Of a DNA stretch of 64,000 bases, positions 37,298 to 47,016 are shown piece by piece. Numbering within the stretch: the stretch's first letter is position 1; every line of letters starts with the position of its first letter. The DNA is from Corynebacterium pseudodiphtheriticum DSM 44287 (GTDB lineage Bacteria; Actinomycetota; Actinomycetes; Mycobacteriales; Mycobacteriaceae): NCBI RefSeq assembly GCF_000688415.1, contig NZ_JIAH01000011.1:1-64000 (forward strand). Direction: 5' to 3'. Under the pieces are notes generated by a model, which saw only the letters and a program-made list of their open reading frames with translations, searched no databases and was not told the origin of the DNA. Made by a program: the position numbers and the translations under genes.

Positions 37298-37945
37298 CTA
37301 GTCTACCGGCTTTTCCACCCACGCCGTACCAGCTTCCACTAGCTGCGCCGTCCCAGAAGTAAGCGCAGCCAATTGCGATTCAAGCTGCTCCACCGCGTCG
37401 GGATCCACCGCCAAGGTGTAGGTGACATCCGCTCCGTACTGGGTATCTGTGATCGTGATGTTTTTCGCACGCAGCTCGGCCTCGTATTTCTGTGCCGCAG
37501 CATGCGAGAAACTCACCTCATACAAATTACGCATGCACCGCAACCGTCGCTGCACCTGCGCTAAAGCATCCCCTGCCGTCTGCGAATACGCATGCACCAA
37601 ACCACCCGCGCCGAGTTTGATACCACCAAAATAACGCACTACCACACACGCAAGATCCTGCATTCCGGAGCCATTCAGCACATCCAATATCGGTTTGCCT
37701 GCAGTTCCACCCGGCTCACCATCATCTGAAGAACGTTCCACGGGGTTAGCCTGATCCACCCGGTAAACATATGCCGAGCAGTGATGCCGTGCATCGGGAA
37801 ATTCTGCACGCACCCGATCAATAAACCCGCGTGCTTGTTCGTCGTCGGACACGCGCTCGATGATTCCAATGAACCGCGAGCGTTTTATCTCAATCTCTGC
37901 ACGAAACGATTCGCCCGCCACAGGCAGTTGATAACAATGCTCCAT
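37298..37945 (-). CDS. YigZ/IMPACT-family protein (UPF0029)
   Basis: A 215-aa protein of the YigZ family. The N-terminal UPF0029 domain has I-K-R-S-R-F near residue 22, H-H-C-S-A-Y-V near 54, S-S-D-D-G-E-P-G-G-T-A-G near 71 and R-Y-F-G-G-I-K-L-G near 103. A ferredoxin-like DUF1949 domain follows (about 140-205). The biochemical role is not established; the eukaryotic homologue IMPACT binds GCN1. Confidence 0.92.
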   Translation of the reverse strand: MEHCYQLPVAGESFRAEIEIKRSRFIGIIERVSDDEQARGFIDRVRAEFPDARHHCSAYVYRVDQANPVERSSDDGEPGGTAGKPILDVLNGSGMQDLACVVVRYFGGIKLGAGGLVHAYSQTAGDALAQVQRRLRCMRNLYEVSFSHAAAQKYEAELRAKNITITDTQYGADVTYTLAVDPDAVEQLESQLAALTSGTAQLVEAGTAWVEKPVD

Positions 37946-37958
37946 TCCTCGCTCAGTT

Positions 37959-39260
37959 CTACTTCACCAGATAGTCATATTCCGGAGTTCCCGGCAACAA
38001 ACGCTGACATTCAATCGACGACGCAACCATACGCTCAAGCAAAGGATCTAAGTCTGTAGCCGAACCCAATTCCAAGCCCACTAATGCGGCCCCGGTTTCC
38101 CGATTGTTTCGCTTGAGATATTCAAACAGCGTGATGTCATCGTCTGGGCCTAGTATTTCCATCAGGAAATGACGCAGCTGGCCTGGTTCTTGCAAGAAAT
38201 TCACAAGGAAATAGTGTTTCAGCCCACGATCAACCAAGCTGCGTTCCATGATTTCTGCATAACGCAGCACATCGTTGTTGCCACCAGAAATAATGCACAC
38301 CACTACTGAACCCGGCGCGATATCTATTTTTTCCAGGGCAGCCACTGAAAGTGCACCTGCGGGTTCAGCAATGATGCCTTCGTCTTGGTAAAGGCTCAGC
38401 TGGGCAGTGCATACAGCGCCTTCGGCTACCTGCAGGTTCTGGATACGTTCCCGGTTGGCATTGATGATGTGAAACGGTTTAGCTCCGATACGTTTGACCG
38501 CGGCCCCGTCAACGAAAGCATCCACAGTCTCCAGAGTCACCGGTTCACCGGCTGTCAGCGCAGCATCGAGCGAGGCTGCACCGAGTGGTTCTGCAGCCAC
38601 CAGAGCAGCGTTTGGTGCCATGTCTGCAAAATAACTTGTAATGCCTGACAACAGGCCACCGCCACCGACGGGAACCACAACAGTATCCAAGCTGTGTCCG
38701 CGCGCGGATAACTGCGACAGAATCTCGGCGGCTACGGTGCCTTGGCCGACGATGGTATCGCGAGCATCGAAAGGTTCGATAACGGTCGATCCGTGCTTCG
38801 TGGCTTCTTCCCGGGCGGCAGCTGCTGCCTCGTCGAAGTTGGAACCGGTGACCACGAGTTCGATGGCATCTCCACCGTGAACTTTGATGCGGTTACGTTT
38901 TTGTTTCGGGGTTTTCGTCGGCACAAAAATCCGACCTTTGATGCCCATGGTGCGGCAAGCATAAGCCACCCCCTGTGCGTGGTTGCCCGCCGAAGCAGCG
39001 ACAATTCCAGCTTCACGTTCTTCCTGGCTGAGCTTCGCGATGGAATAGTACGCGCCACGAATTTTATAGGAGCGGACGTCTTGCAGATCCTCGCGTTTCA
39101 AGAAGATTTCGGCACCGGTTTCCTGGGAAAGCCGAGGGCAATACTGCAATGGGGTAGGCGCAATTACACTGGAAATTCGCGACTGCGCAAGCTGAATATC
39201 GGCGGCCCGTACGGGCTCGAAATTGTCTGGGGACGCTGGCGCAGTCTGCGGGGTAGTCAT
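37959..39260 (-). CDS. ilvA: Threonine dehydratase (biosynthetic, short form)
   Basis: PLP enzyme that deaminates threonine to 2-oxobutyrate for isoleucine synthesis. The 433-aa protein has the Schiff-base Lys66 in R-S-Y-K-I-R-G-A-Y, A-A-S-A-G-N-H-A-Q-G, the G-G-G-G-L phosphate loop near 199 and a single C-terminal ACT-like regulatory region (H-Y-F-L-V-N-F near 341). That matches the one-domain C. glutamicum enzyme rather than the two-ACT E. coli form. It is 13 bases upstream of the YigZ gene. Confidence 0.94.
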   Translation of the reverse strand: MTTPQTAPASPDNFEPVRAADIQLAQSRISSVIAPTPLQYCPRLSQETGAEIFLKREDLQDVRSYKIRGAYYSIAKLSQEEREAGIVAASAGNHAQGVAYACRTMGIKGRIFVPTKTPKQKRNRIKVHGGDAIELVVTGSNFDEAAAAAREEATKHGSTVIEPFDARDTIVGQGTVAAEILSQLSARGHSLDTVVVPVGGGGLLSGITSYFADMAPNAALVAAEPLGAASLDAALTAGEPVTLETVDAFVDGAAVKRIGAKPFHIINANRERIQNLQVAEGAVCTAQLSLYQDEGIIAEPAGALSVAALEKIDIAPGSVVVCIISGGNNDVLRYAEIMERSLVDRGLKHYFLVNFLQEPGQLRHFLMEILGPDDDITLFEYLKRNNRETGAALVGLELGSATDLDPLLERMVASSIECQRLLPGTPEYDYLVK

Positions 39261-39307
39261 AGCAACTCATTGTAACCACCCCAGTGCAGATCACATAGCT
39301 AGCTATC

Positions 39308-39333
39308 ACGGATAATTCCCAAAAATTATCCGT
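39308..39333. terminator. Hairpin between dnaE and ilvA
   Basis: ACGGATAATT and AATTATCCGT form a perfect 10-bp stem with a six-base loop (CCCAAA on the plus strand). It lies 12 bases after the dnaE stop on the minus strand, so it probably ends the dnaE transcript; a T-run is lacking. Confidence 0.6.
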
Positions 39334-39345
39334 CGCCATGCTGGC

Positions 39346-42300
39346 TTAGGTTTGCGCCATAACGATGCCCGGGCCCATCGTGGCTTTCAAGTCCCCCATC
39401 AAGCTATTTGAACGATCGACCGTCAGGTGATCACCGAGCACGAGTACTTCTTCAGCCTCGCCGTGGCTAAGGGTTAGGTAGACTTCTGTATCGCCTGGGT
39501 GGTCCAATAACACGGATTTCAGCGCGGCGATGGCTTCCATCGAGCACTGTTGCGTCGTCAAGTGCAAACGCAACGGCAGCCCTGCTCCCCCACCACGCCC
39601 TAACTCGGGAACGCGCATATCACTACCAATAACCTTCTGATCGCCGTCACCCCAGACTTGGATCTGGGCTTTGAACAGCACGATATTATCTTCCACAATA
39701 TCTTCCGCCACCAGCGAATAAGCCTTGCTGAAGACCCATACGTCGACCTGCGCACCATGATGGTCCTCAATGGTGACGATCGCCCACGGCGAACCATCCT
39801 TTTTGGAAAAGCGCCGGTCTACGTTCGAAATAATGCCGCCGATGACCACATTTTGCTTCGGCTTTAACTCACCGGAAACCACCGTCGTCAGAGCGGTGTC
39901 GATATACGAAGCCAGCGCTTGTTCGTATCCGTCCAGTGGGTGGCCAGAAACATACAGCCCAAGCATTTCGCGTTCAAGAGCCAATTCGTGTTTCCGCTCC
40001 CAGGATTCATCCGGAACAGTGATGGTGAATGCGTTTTGTTCGGAATCATCACCGCCCATGCCGGCAAACAAATCGAATTGGCCCTTATCCGCGGCCTTCT
40101 TCGTTGATTGTACCGAGTCGACGGCATCTTCCTGGATCAACATCAAACCCTTGCGCGGATGCCCCAGCGAATCGAAAGCGCCGGCTTTAATCAAGGCTTC
40201 CGTAATCCGCTTTGAGCACGGCAACAGCTCGATCTTGTCCAGGTAATCGCCGAACGAACGGTAGGCACCTTTTTGCTTGCGCGTTTTAATAATCGAATTG
40301 ACAACTTCAGTACCAACGTTGCGCACAGCCCCCATGCCGTAACGAATGTCTTTGCCGACAGCCATGAACTCGACATCCGACTCGTTGACATCTGGCGGCA
40401 TCACCTTGATGCCCAGGTGTCGGCAGTCAGCCAGATAGATCGCAGACTTATCTTTTTTATCTCCCACCGAGGTCAGCAAGGCGGCCATATATTCCGCGGT
40501 GTAATAGGCCTTCAGGTACCCAGTCCAGAAAGACACGAGCCCGTACCCTGCCGCGTGTGATTTGTTGAACGCATAGGACGCAAACGGCTCGATAACGCCC
40601 CACAAGGTATCGCAAGCTTCCTTGGAATAGCCATTTTCTGCCATGCCCGCAGAGAACTTCTCGTATTGCTGGGCCAACACTTCCGGTTTCTTCTTACCCA
40701 TGGCTTTTCGGAAACCATCCGCCTCACCAGCGGTATAGTTCGCGAGCTTCTGCGAAATACGCATGATCTGCTCCTGGTACACGATCAGACCATAGGTTTC
40801 CGCCAGGATCTCTTCCAACGGCTCTGCCAGCTCCGGGTGGATCGGAGTAATCGGTTTCCGCCCGTTTTTGCGATCGGCATAATCCAAGTGGGCATTCACG
40901 CCCATCGGGCCTGGCCGATACAGCGCAAGCGCGGCGACGATGTCTTTGAACCCAGTCGGGTTCATGCGTTTCAGCAACTCCTGCATACCCGTAGAGTCCA
41001 GCTGGAACACACCCAAGGTTTCGCCACGCGACAACAGCCGGTACACCTCGGAAACCGATTCGTCGTCAGGCATGAGCGTTTCCAGATCAATTTCTTCGCC
41101 GCGGTTTTGCCGGATATTGCGCAACGCATCACCGATCACCGTCAGGTTACGCAGGCCCAGAAAGTCCATCTTCAGCAGGCCTATGGCCTCACAAGCGGGG
41201 TAATCCCACCCGGTAATGATCGCACCGTCGGCGTTGCGCTTCCACATCGGAATGTGCTCCATCAGCGGCACCGAAGCCATAATCACCGCACACGCATGCA
41301 CGCCCGGTTGGCGCACCACGCCTTCCAAACCGCGGGCGGTGTCGTAAATCTTTTTCACGTCCGGGTCAGATTCGATGAGGTTACGCACCTCGGTGGCCTC
41401 GGAATAGCGCTCGTGTTCCGGGTCCATGATGCCGGAAAGCGGAATGTCTTTGGCCATAATCGGCGCTGGCAGCGCGCCATTGATGCGGTCAGCCATCTGG
41501 AAACCGGGTTGCCCGAAATGCACCTTCGCCGCATCTTTAATCGCCTGTTTAGTCTTCACTGTGCCGAAGGTGATCACCTGAGCGATCTTGTCCTCGCCCC
41601 AGCGTTCTGCGGCATAGGTGATCATTTCACCACGCCGACGGTCATCGAAGTCAATATCGATATCAGGCGCCGACGGGCGTTCTGGGTTCAAGAAACGCTC
41701 GAACAACAGGCCGTGCTCAATCGGGTCGATATTGGTAATCGTCAACGCATACGCCACCAGTGCGCCCGCGGCTGATCCGCGCCCCGGACCGACCCAAATG
41801 CCCACCGAACGAGCATATTTAATGATCTCCGCGACGATCAGAAAGTACGACGGATACCCTTTGCCATCAATGACCTCGATTTCGTATTCCGCACGCTCGA
41901 TATATTCGCGGGGAACTTCCTGGCCGGGGAAACGTTCTGCCAGGCCCTCCATCACCTCGTGGTGCAGCCACGTCGTCGGCGTATACCCCTCTGGCACATC
42001 CGCAACCGGCATGCGATCATGCGAGTGTTCTTCCCACATGGAGGAATAATCACCAACGCGCTCGGCAATCCATAACGTGTTATCGCAACCATCTGGAACG
42101 GTGTGGTCCCAGTTCTCACGCATTTCCGCTGCAGATTTGATGTAGTAGCCGTCGCCATCAAACTTAAAGCGATCCGGGTCTTGGAAAGTTTTGCCCGTCT
42201 GCACGCACAGCATTGCCTCGTGGGCTTTAGCTTGCGATTGCAACACGTAATGGCAGTCGTTGGTCACCAGCGGCGGCAAGTCCAGGCGCTTGCCGATCTC

Positions 42301-42924
42301 TAGCAATTGATCCCTGGTGCGCTTTTCGATGTCCAGCCCATGGTCCATCAACTCCAGGAAATAATTTTCCTTGCCGTAGATGTCTTGCCACATGGCTGCG
42401 GCTTCTAAAGCCTGGTTGAATTGCCCCAACCGCAGACGCGTCTGTACATCTCCCGACGGACAACCAGTAGTTGCGATGATGCCGTCGGCATGCTCGGCGA
42501 TCAGCTCAGCGTCCATGCGCGGCCACTTACCAAGCTGGCCTTCGTAGGATGCCAGCGATGAAAGCTTAAACAGATTTTTCAAACCCGTAGCATTTTCCGC
42601 GAGCATCGTCTGGTGCAAGTACGCACCCGAGGCTGAGACGTCGTCCCGTTTTTGGTCCGGTGTACCCCAACGCACGCGGTTTTTATTGAAGCGAGATTCC
42701 GGGGCCATATAGGCCTCGATACCAATGATCGGCTTGATACCTTTCGACGTCATGCGACGATAAAACGCATCCGCACCAAACATATTGCCGTGGTCAGTCA
42801 TGCCGACGGCAGGCATTTCTTGCCGGTTCACCTCTTCCGAAAGCAGATCCACCTTGGCCATACCATCCAACATGGAAAATTCGGTGTGGTTATGCAGATG
42901 AACGAAAGAGGATTTTTTAGCCAT
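39346..42924 (-). CDS. dnaE: DNA polymerase III alpha subunit
   Basis: Replicative polymerase, 1192 aa. The PHP domain is at 1-280 (H-L-H-N-H-T-E-F-S at 9-17, M-T-D-H-G-N near 42). The Pol III palm carries the catalytic aspartates in P-D-I-D-I-D-F-D near 415, then G-P-G-R-G-S-A-A and Q-P-G-V-H-A-C-A. The HhH region and C-terminal OB domain (V-V-I-G-G-I-I near 1020) follow. This is the DnaE1-type replicase of actinobacteria. ATG 42924; no dnaQ is nearby. Confidence 0.97.
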   Translation of the reverse strand: MAKKSSFVHLHNHTEFSMLDGMAKVDLLSEEVNRQEMPAVGMTDHGNMFGADAFYRRMTSKGIKPIIGIEAYMAPESRFNKNRVRWGTPDQKRDDVSASGAYLHQTMLAENATGLKNLFKLSSLASYEGQLGKWPRMDAELIAEHADGIIATTGCPSGDVQTRLRLGQFNQALEAAAMWQDIYGKENYFLELMDHGLDIEKRTRDQLLEIGKRLDLPPLVTNDCHYVLQSQAKAHEAMLCVQTGKTFQDPDRFKFDGDGYYIKSAAEMRENWDHTVPDGCDNTLWIAERVGDYSSMWEEHSHDRMPVADVPEGYTPTTWLHHEVMEGLAERFPGQEVPREYIERAEYEIEVIDGKGYPSYFLIVAEIIKYARSVGIWVGPGRGSAAGALVAYALTITNIDPIEHGLLFERFLNPERPSAPDIDIDFDDRRRGEMITYAAERWGEDKIAQVITFGTVKTKQAIKDAAKVHFGQPGFQMADRINGALPAPIMAKDIPLSGIMDPEHERYSEATEVRNLIESDPDVKKIYDTARGLEGVVRQPGVHACAVIMASVPLMEHIPMWKRNADGAIITGWDYPACEAIGLLKMDFLGLRNLTVIGDALRNIRQNRGEEIDLETLMPDDESVSEVYRLLSRGETLGVFQLDSTGMQELLKRMNPTGFKDIVAALALYRPGPMGVNAHLDYADRKNGRKPITPIHPELAEPLEEILAETYGLIVYQEQIMRISQKLANYTAGEADGFRKAMGKKKPEVLAQQYEKFSAGMAENGYSKEACDTLWGVIEPFASYAFNKSHAAGYGLVSFWTGYLKAYYTAEYMAALLTSVGDKKDKSAIYLADCRHLGIKVMPPDVNESDVEFMAVGKDIRYGMGAVRNVGTEVVNSIIKTRKQKGAYRSFGDYLDKIELLPCSKRITEALIKAGAFDSLGHPRKGLMLIQEDAVDSVQSTKKAADKGQFDLFAGMGGDDSEQNAFTITVPDESWERKHELALEREMLGLYVSGHPLDGYEQALASYIDTALTTVVSGELKPKQNVVIGGIISNVDRRFSKKDGSPWAIVTIEDHHGAQVDVWVFSKAYSLVAEDIVEDNIVLFKAQIQVWGDGDQKVIGSDMRVPELGRGGGAGLPLRLHLTTQQCSMEAIAALKSVLLDHPGDTEVYLTLSHGEAEEVLVLGDHLTVDRSNSLMGDLKATMGPGIVMAQT

Positions 42925-42947
42925 GGAGTTATTCTAGCGCCTGGCGG

Positions 42948-43139
42948 CTAAGACTCCAGTGCCTCTTGTGCACGCGCATGAGCACGCAAAACATAAAACG
43001 CTACGAAGGCACCCACGATCGCAGCAAATAATCCTGGCCAGGCGAAAGAACCATTGAATACGCCAATGACCAAGCTGAAACAGCCCACAAAAATCGCCAA
43101 AAGCGCGGCGGTAAAAGTGATCGATTCTCGCTTCTTCAT
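42948..43139 (-). CDS. Small two-helix membrane protein
   Basis: A 63-aa protein from ATG 43139: a basic M-K-K-R-E start, two hydrophobic helices (about 8-27 and 33-50), and a charged Arg/Glu tail. The frame extends upstream to 43307, but that part overlaps the previous gene. It starts 11 bases after that gene's stop and precedes dnaE by 23 bases. Unknown function. Confidence 0.6.
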   Translation of the reverse strand: MKKRESITFTAALLAIFVGCFSLVIGVFNGSFAWPGLFAAIVGAFVAFYVLRAHARAQEALES

Positions 43140-43149
43140 AGCCAGAATT

Positions 43150-43833
43150 CTAGCGGAAGCGCGGGTTCTCGCCGCGGGCAACCTGCGGTGGACTGATGCC
43201 AAACTGTCCCCACACCGCATCCGGGGGCAGCACTTCGACAGCGTCAATGCGTGGATCGTGGGTGAAAGCTTCCAGCTTCCGTGGGGTGTCATAAGCGATG
43301 ACGGCAATGATGCCAGACGATTCTATTTCCCTCGGAGACTCCCCTATCTGCGAATGCTTCATCCCAGAAGCAGCTGCTATGGTGCTGGTGAAAATTTGCG
43401 TCCGCGCGGTCGCAATTTCACTATCAGAGGGAATGCCAGTTCGGTCAGGGATCGCGGTTGGTTCTGGGTCCGCGGCTGGTTCTGGCAAGGCCAGAATCTG
43501 CGCATCTTGCGTAATCAAGCTCCCTACTCGACGGAGGTCAGCAACCAAGCTACCTGCGTCAGCACTAGACAGCGGAGCAGCGAAAGAGAGCATCGCGAAC
43601 ACTGGCTGTTCCGGTGCTCGCTGTAGAGCTGCTGCCAAGGAAGCGTCGGCAAGCGCTGTGTAGTCTGCACGACTCTGTTGAACATGTGGGCCCAGATGAT
43701 CTCCAGCAAAAGGACGCGGGCGCGCGTTGTCGTCGCCGCCAGCCCACCACACAAGTGCTGTAACCAGAACAACGAGAAGCACCAGCTCGCCCAAGCCGCG
43801 ACCAGGTATTCTCTGTGAGGGATTGCCCTGCAA
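43150..43833 (-). CDS. Membrane-anchored exported protein
   Basis: A 227-aa protein with one N-terminal membrane anchor (about residues 14-31, L-V-L-L-V-V-L-V-T-A-L-V-W-W) and an extracytoplasmic domain. TTG 43833 has GAGG seven bases upstream. The body contains an Ala-rich helix near 60-85, a Pro-rich stretch near 115-125 and a final strand-rich portion (G-I-I-A-V-I-A-Y-D). No family recognised. It follows rluD with a 20-bp tandem repeat in the junction. Confidence 0.65.
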   Translation of the reverse strand: MQGNPSQRIPGRGLGELVLLVVLVTALVWWAGGDDNARPRPFAGDHLGPHVQQSRADYTALADASLAAALQRAPEQPVFAMLSFAAPLSSADAGSLVADLRRVGSLITQDAQILALPEPAADPEPTAIPDRTGIPSDSEIATARTQIFTSTIAAASGMKHSQIGESPREIESSGIIAVIAYDTPRKLEAFTHDPRIDAVEVLPPDAVWGQFGISPPQVARGENPRFR

Positions 43834-43840
43834 CTTTTAC

Positions 43841-43880
43841 CTCGGTAACTCTGTTTCTGCCTCGGCAACTCTGTTATTGC
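43841..43880. repeat. Two 20-bp tandem repeats over the rluD stop
   Basis: 43841-43860 (ctcggtaactctgtttctgc) and 43861-43880 (ctcggcaactctgttattgc) agree at 18 of 20 positions. The second copy contains the rluD stop (43874-43876) and the first supplies the region just upstream of the next gene's ribosome site. Confidence 0.8.
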
Positions 43881-44809
43881 CGAAGTTTGCCGAGGGCGTC
43901 GGCAAGATCATCCGGGTACGGAGCTTCAATTTCCATCCAGTGACCATCACCGGGATGGTGGAATCCCACCTTGACCGCATGTAACCACTGGCGCTGCAAG
44001 CCCAACCGCTGCGCCAAATTCGGATCTGAACCATACATTGGGTCCCCGCAGCATGGGTGCCCCAGCGCAGACATGTGCACGCGAATCTGGTGCGTACGCC
44101 CGGTTTCCAGGGAAATCTCCAACAAACTAGCCTCGCGGAAAGCTTCCAGCAAACGATAGTGCGTGATAGCGCGCTTACCATCGTCGGTGACTGCAAATTT
44201 CCAACCGGCGCTGGGATGGCGCCCGATAGAACCGTCCACGGTGCCCTCGATAGGATCCGGCAACCCCTGCACCAATGCATGGTAGGTTTTGGACACATTG
44301 CGCTCGCGAAACGCGTTTTTCAAGCTGCTATAACCACGCTCCGAAGCCGCCACCACCATCACCCCCGAAGTACCGACGTCTAGGCGCTGCACAATGCCCT
44401 TGCGCTCCGGCGGGCCAGACGTCGAGATGCGGAATCCAGCCGCAGCCAGACCACCCACCACAGTGGGGCCTTCCCAACCAACAGTAGGATGCGCGACCAC
44501 GCCCACAGGCTTGTGCACCGCAATCAAATCGTCATCGAAGTACAAAATGTCCATACCTTCAACGAGTTCTTCTTTTGGCACCAGTGGCTTTGCAGGTTCT
44601 GGCAGTGTGACCTCCAACCAGGCACCTTCATGTAAGCGTTCCGACTTGCCGACGGCGGTGCCGTCGACCAGCACGTCCCCGTCCGCACTCAGGTTCGCCG
44701 CAACTGTGCGCGACAGCCCCAGCAATTTCGCCAACGCAGCATCGACACGCATACCTGCCAGTCCTTCCGGCACCGGCAACGAACGGGTCTCACGTGGGTT
44801 AGTGCTCAT
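43874..44809 (-). CDS. rluD: RluD-type 23S rRNA pseudouridine synthase
   Basis: A 311-aa RluA-family enzyme: an N-terminal S4 domain (about 10-70, [11 protein letters not shown]) and a catalytic domain with the active-site Asp in R-L-D-V-G-T-S-G near residue 140, followed by G-R-T-H-Q-I-R near 235. ATG 44809 has AGGAGG six bases upstream and overlaps the lspA end by 11 bases, so the 36 upstream bases are not used. The lspA-rluD pair is common in bacteria. Confidence 0.93.
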   Translation of the reverse strand: MSTNPRETRSLPVPEGLAGMRVDAALAKLLGLSRTVAANLSADGDVLVDGTAVGKSERLHEGAWLEVTLPEPAKPLVPKEELVEGMDILYFDDDLIAVHKPVGVVAHPTVGWEGPTVVGGLAAAGFRISTSGPPERKGIVQRLDVGTSGVMVVAASERGYSSLKNAFRERNVSKTYHALVQGLPDPIEGTVDGSIGRHPSAGWKFAVTDDGKRAITHYRLLEAFREASLLEISLETGRTHQIRVHMSALGHPCCGDPMYGSDPNLAQRLGLQRQWLHAVKVGFHHPGDGHWMEIEAPYPDDLADALGKLRQ

Positions 44810-45380
44810 CGTCGACCTCCTTGGCTGGGCGTGCTGGTTGCTCAATGCTGTTTTGTGGCGTGTCTGTTACTGCTTTGCGTGCTCGATGCTCTTCCGTGAA
44901 CACCGCGGCCAGGAACAACACGACACCGACGGTGATAAACGAGTCTGCGACATTGAAAATGGCAAAATCGCCCACCGAAATGAAATCCACCACGTGGCCG
45001 AACCAAAAACCCGGCTCGCGGAACAGTCGATCCACTAAATTTCCGCCTGCGCCACCAGCAACCATCGCCAGAGCGATTGCTTGGAAACGGTCGTCGATGC
45101 GTGGCGACGCTAGCAGCACCCCGACGAGGAAAACCAGCTGAAAGGTAGTAAACAGCCACGTAGAAGATTCGCTACCTAGGGAAAACGCCGCTCCTGGGTT
45201 GTAGACCAGTAAAAAGCGGAACCAGTCACCGAGAATTGGGAAGGCTTGACCGGGTTGCAGTGCAGCCTCGATAGCGATTTTGCTGGCTTGGTCGAACCCT
45301 ACGACGCCTGCGATTACCAGCAACATGAGCCGCAGGTAGGGTGCGCGTCGTCGAGTTGGCAACGTTTTTAACCTAGTCAC
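44799..45380 (-). CDS. lspA: Lipoprotein signal peptidase
   Basis: Aspartic membrane peptidase that removes signal peptides from diacylated prolipoproteins. The 193-aa protein has four helices, the D-Q-A-S-K strand near residue 27, N-x-G-A-A-F near 60, and the two catalytic aspartates in G-N-L-V-D-R near 118 and V-A-D-S near 145. GTG 45380 follows AAAGG; the frame stays open another 137 codons, but that part is antisense to the divergent lipoprotein gene and has no LspA features. Confidence 0.93.
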   Translation of the reverse strand: MTRLKTLPTRRRAPYLRLMLLVIAGVVGFDQASKIAIEAALQPGQAFPILGDWFRFLLVYNPGAAFSLGSESSTWLFTTFQLVFLVGVLLASPRIDDRFQAIALAMVAGGAGGNLVDRLFREPGFWFGHVVDFISVGDFAIFNVADSFITVGVVLFLAAVFTEEHRARKAVTDTPQNSIEQPARPAKEVDDEH

Positions 45381-45431
45381 GGCCTTTATTGTTCCTGAAA
45401 GTAGGGTTTTACGTGAAATCGCCGCGCTGGC

Positions 45432-45447
45432 TAAACTGGCAAGCGTG
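45432..45447 (+). promoter_or_regulatory. Leaderless promoter of the 45.4-kb lipoprotein gene
   Basis: TAAACT at 45432-45437 is seven bases before GTG 45445, within the 64-bp gap to the divergent lspA start. No ribosome site is present. Confidence 0.5.
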
Positions 45448-46644
45448 ATTTCTGCTGCTGCTTTTTCCCATTTTGCTTCTCGTGGCTCGACGGGTTCTCG
45501 CCGCTCAGCCAATTCTCGCCGCTCAGCTAATTCGCGGCACTCTGCCCTTTCGCGGCGCGACGCCAAATCCCGACGCCTTGCTGTGGCTTCGCTCTTAACG
45601 ACGTCGGCCCTGCTACTAGCTGCCTGTGGGGAAGAAGGCTCGGCAAGCGATGAGACCAGCAACAGCGCGGGCGCCAGTGCCGGTAGCGCGGGTGAACGTC
45701 GTGGCGAAGCCCCTGCTACAGAGCAAGCCGTCGGGCTTCCGCTAGACCCACCACGCATCCAGGTGCTGTCTACCGGTACGGGCGAGCGCAAGCTCCTGTC
45801 CTACAACGACGTGAGTTCCGAGCAAGCAGTCGATATTCAAGTATCAGAAGGGTTCCAGCAGCTGGTCATGAAAAATGATCAACTGGTGACCGAGGCCCCG
45901 GAACTGGGAGATTTGGTGACCACTACTCTGCCGGTGGCTGGTTCCGTGCTGGTTCCAGAAGGTTTTGCTGACTCGACTCCCGGTGCAGGTTCTGCGCGAC
46001 ATGTCGATTTCCGGGTGCGCGACCCACATATTTCCGGAACCAAAACTAGCAATGGCTCTGCTGATGATGCCGGTTTAAATGCGGCAGGTTTAGCAGAGGA
46101 GATCGCTTCTGCCGACGGTTTTGGTTTTGGTTGGTTGGCTGAAAATAATGGCCAGTTAAATACGTTGCTGTTGGCCGCACCGCAACAGGCTAGCGATCAG
46201 GCGCGTGCTGTTGTGGAACAGTCGCTGACGAAGTTGGTGTCCACACCCGTGATTTTCCCGGACGAGCCAGTGGGCATTGGCGCGCAATGGTCGGTGGATT
46301 CTCGTGTCACTGGCGAAGCAACCATGCTGCAAACCACGACGTTTACGGTGACAGATATTTCTGGCGATGAGGTGAAACTTGATATCTCCGTCGAGCAACG
46401 TCCCGCACTTGGAGCGTTGTCCTTAGAGGGGCATGCTGGCGCGGAAGGTTTTGCCGACGACACTTTGAATGTGACTAGCACCGATACTCGCTCACGTGGT
46501 TCTTTGACCGTGGATATGAAACAGCCACTGCCGGTTGCTGGCGAGCTCGATTTCACCACGCGCGTGGTCTACGGCAACGACGACGGTGCAGCCAGCGTCG
46601 TGCAGGATTCTTCCACGCGAATGCGTTTTAGCAGCGCGCAATAG
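45445..46644 (+). CDS. Lipoprotein with Ser/Arg-repeat N-terminus
   Basis: A 399-aa lipoprotein with lipobox L-L-A-A-C (Cys61). The signal peptide is preceded by an unusually long, basic region: S-R-R-S-A-N repeated, then S-R-H-S-A-L, S-R-R-D-A-K and S-R-R-L-A. The mature part is a beta-rich domain of about 330 residues after a short Ser/Ala/Gly linker, ending with V-Q-D-S-S-T-R-M-R-F. No named family is recognised. The GTG start agrees with the leaderless -10. If the RR pairs act as a twin-arginine signal, the protein could use Tat export, but no hydrophobic residues follow the first pairs. Confidence 0.75.
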   Translation: MISAAAFSHFASRGSTGSRRSANSRRSANSRHSALSRRDAKSRRLAVASLLTTSALLLAACGEEGSASDETSNSAGASAGSAGERRGEAPATEQAVGLPLDPPRIQVLSTGTGERKLLSYNDVSSEQAVDIQVSEGFQQLVMKNDQLVTEAPELGDLVTTTLPVAGSVLVPEGFADSTPGAGSARHVDFRVRDPHISGTKTSNGSADDAGLNAAGLAEEIASADGFGFGWLAENNGQLNTLLLAAPQQASDQARAVVEQSLTKLVSTPVIFPDEPVGIGAQWSVDSRVTGEATMLQTTTFTVTDISGDEVKLDISVEQRPALGALSLEGHAGAEGFADDTLNVTSTDTRSRGSLTVDMKQPLPVAGELDFTTRVVYGNDDGAASVVQDSSTRMRFSSAQ

Positions 46645-47016
46645 CAGCACATGCCACTAAGGTTCTCTGCATAATGTCGACGGGTTAACCAACCGCTGCA
46701 TTGGCGCGGGTTTCGTCGGCAAACGCCCGCTGCTTCTAAGAATCCCGTACCGAAGACTCCTCCAGAAACTGTGTTTTGCAGGTAATTCAATTTCGTGAAT
46801 TGGGCTGTGTTAACGTCATTTTCGTGACTCATGTTACCGGTTTGTGCCCCAATTTTCCGGGTACCTGAATCGATTTAGCTACGTGCTGCATTCTCAATGC
46901 ATCAGCGCGATGGATGCACCAGCACCAGCGCGGCGGATGCTACGCAGTCGGCTAAGTATCTTCTCGTAACGCCTCATTACGAAGCTTTTTATCCACCTCA
47001 CAGTTCGGAGTCTCCC
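46645..47016. other. Upstream region of the lactate permease gene
   Basis: 372 bases with no supported gene, though the permease frame is open from 46897. Features seen: partly repeated ttttcgtga...tgtta segments near 46785-46850, including the inverted repeat GTCA-N6-TGAC, and imperfect copies of cagcgcgatggatgc near 46902-46935. A GntR-type (LldR) site was sought here but no good match to the C. glutamicum consensus was found. Confidence 0.35.

Noticed and set aside
40666-41775. 369-codon plus-strand frame opposite dnaE
   Set aside because: Antisense shadow with no start context or recognisable domain.
44799-45791. 330-codon frame ending in LspA
   Set aside because: The first 137 codons are antisense to a lipoprotein gene, low-complexity, and lack LspA features; GTG 45380 has a ribosome site and gives the usual length.
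46645-47016. LldR operator upstream of lldP
   Set aside because: No segment fits TNGT-N3-ACNA; only weak partial inverted repeats are present.
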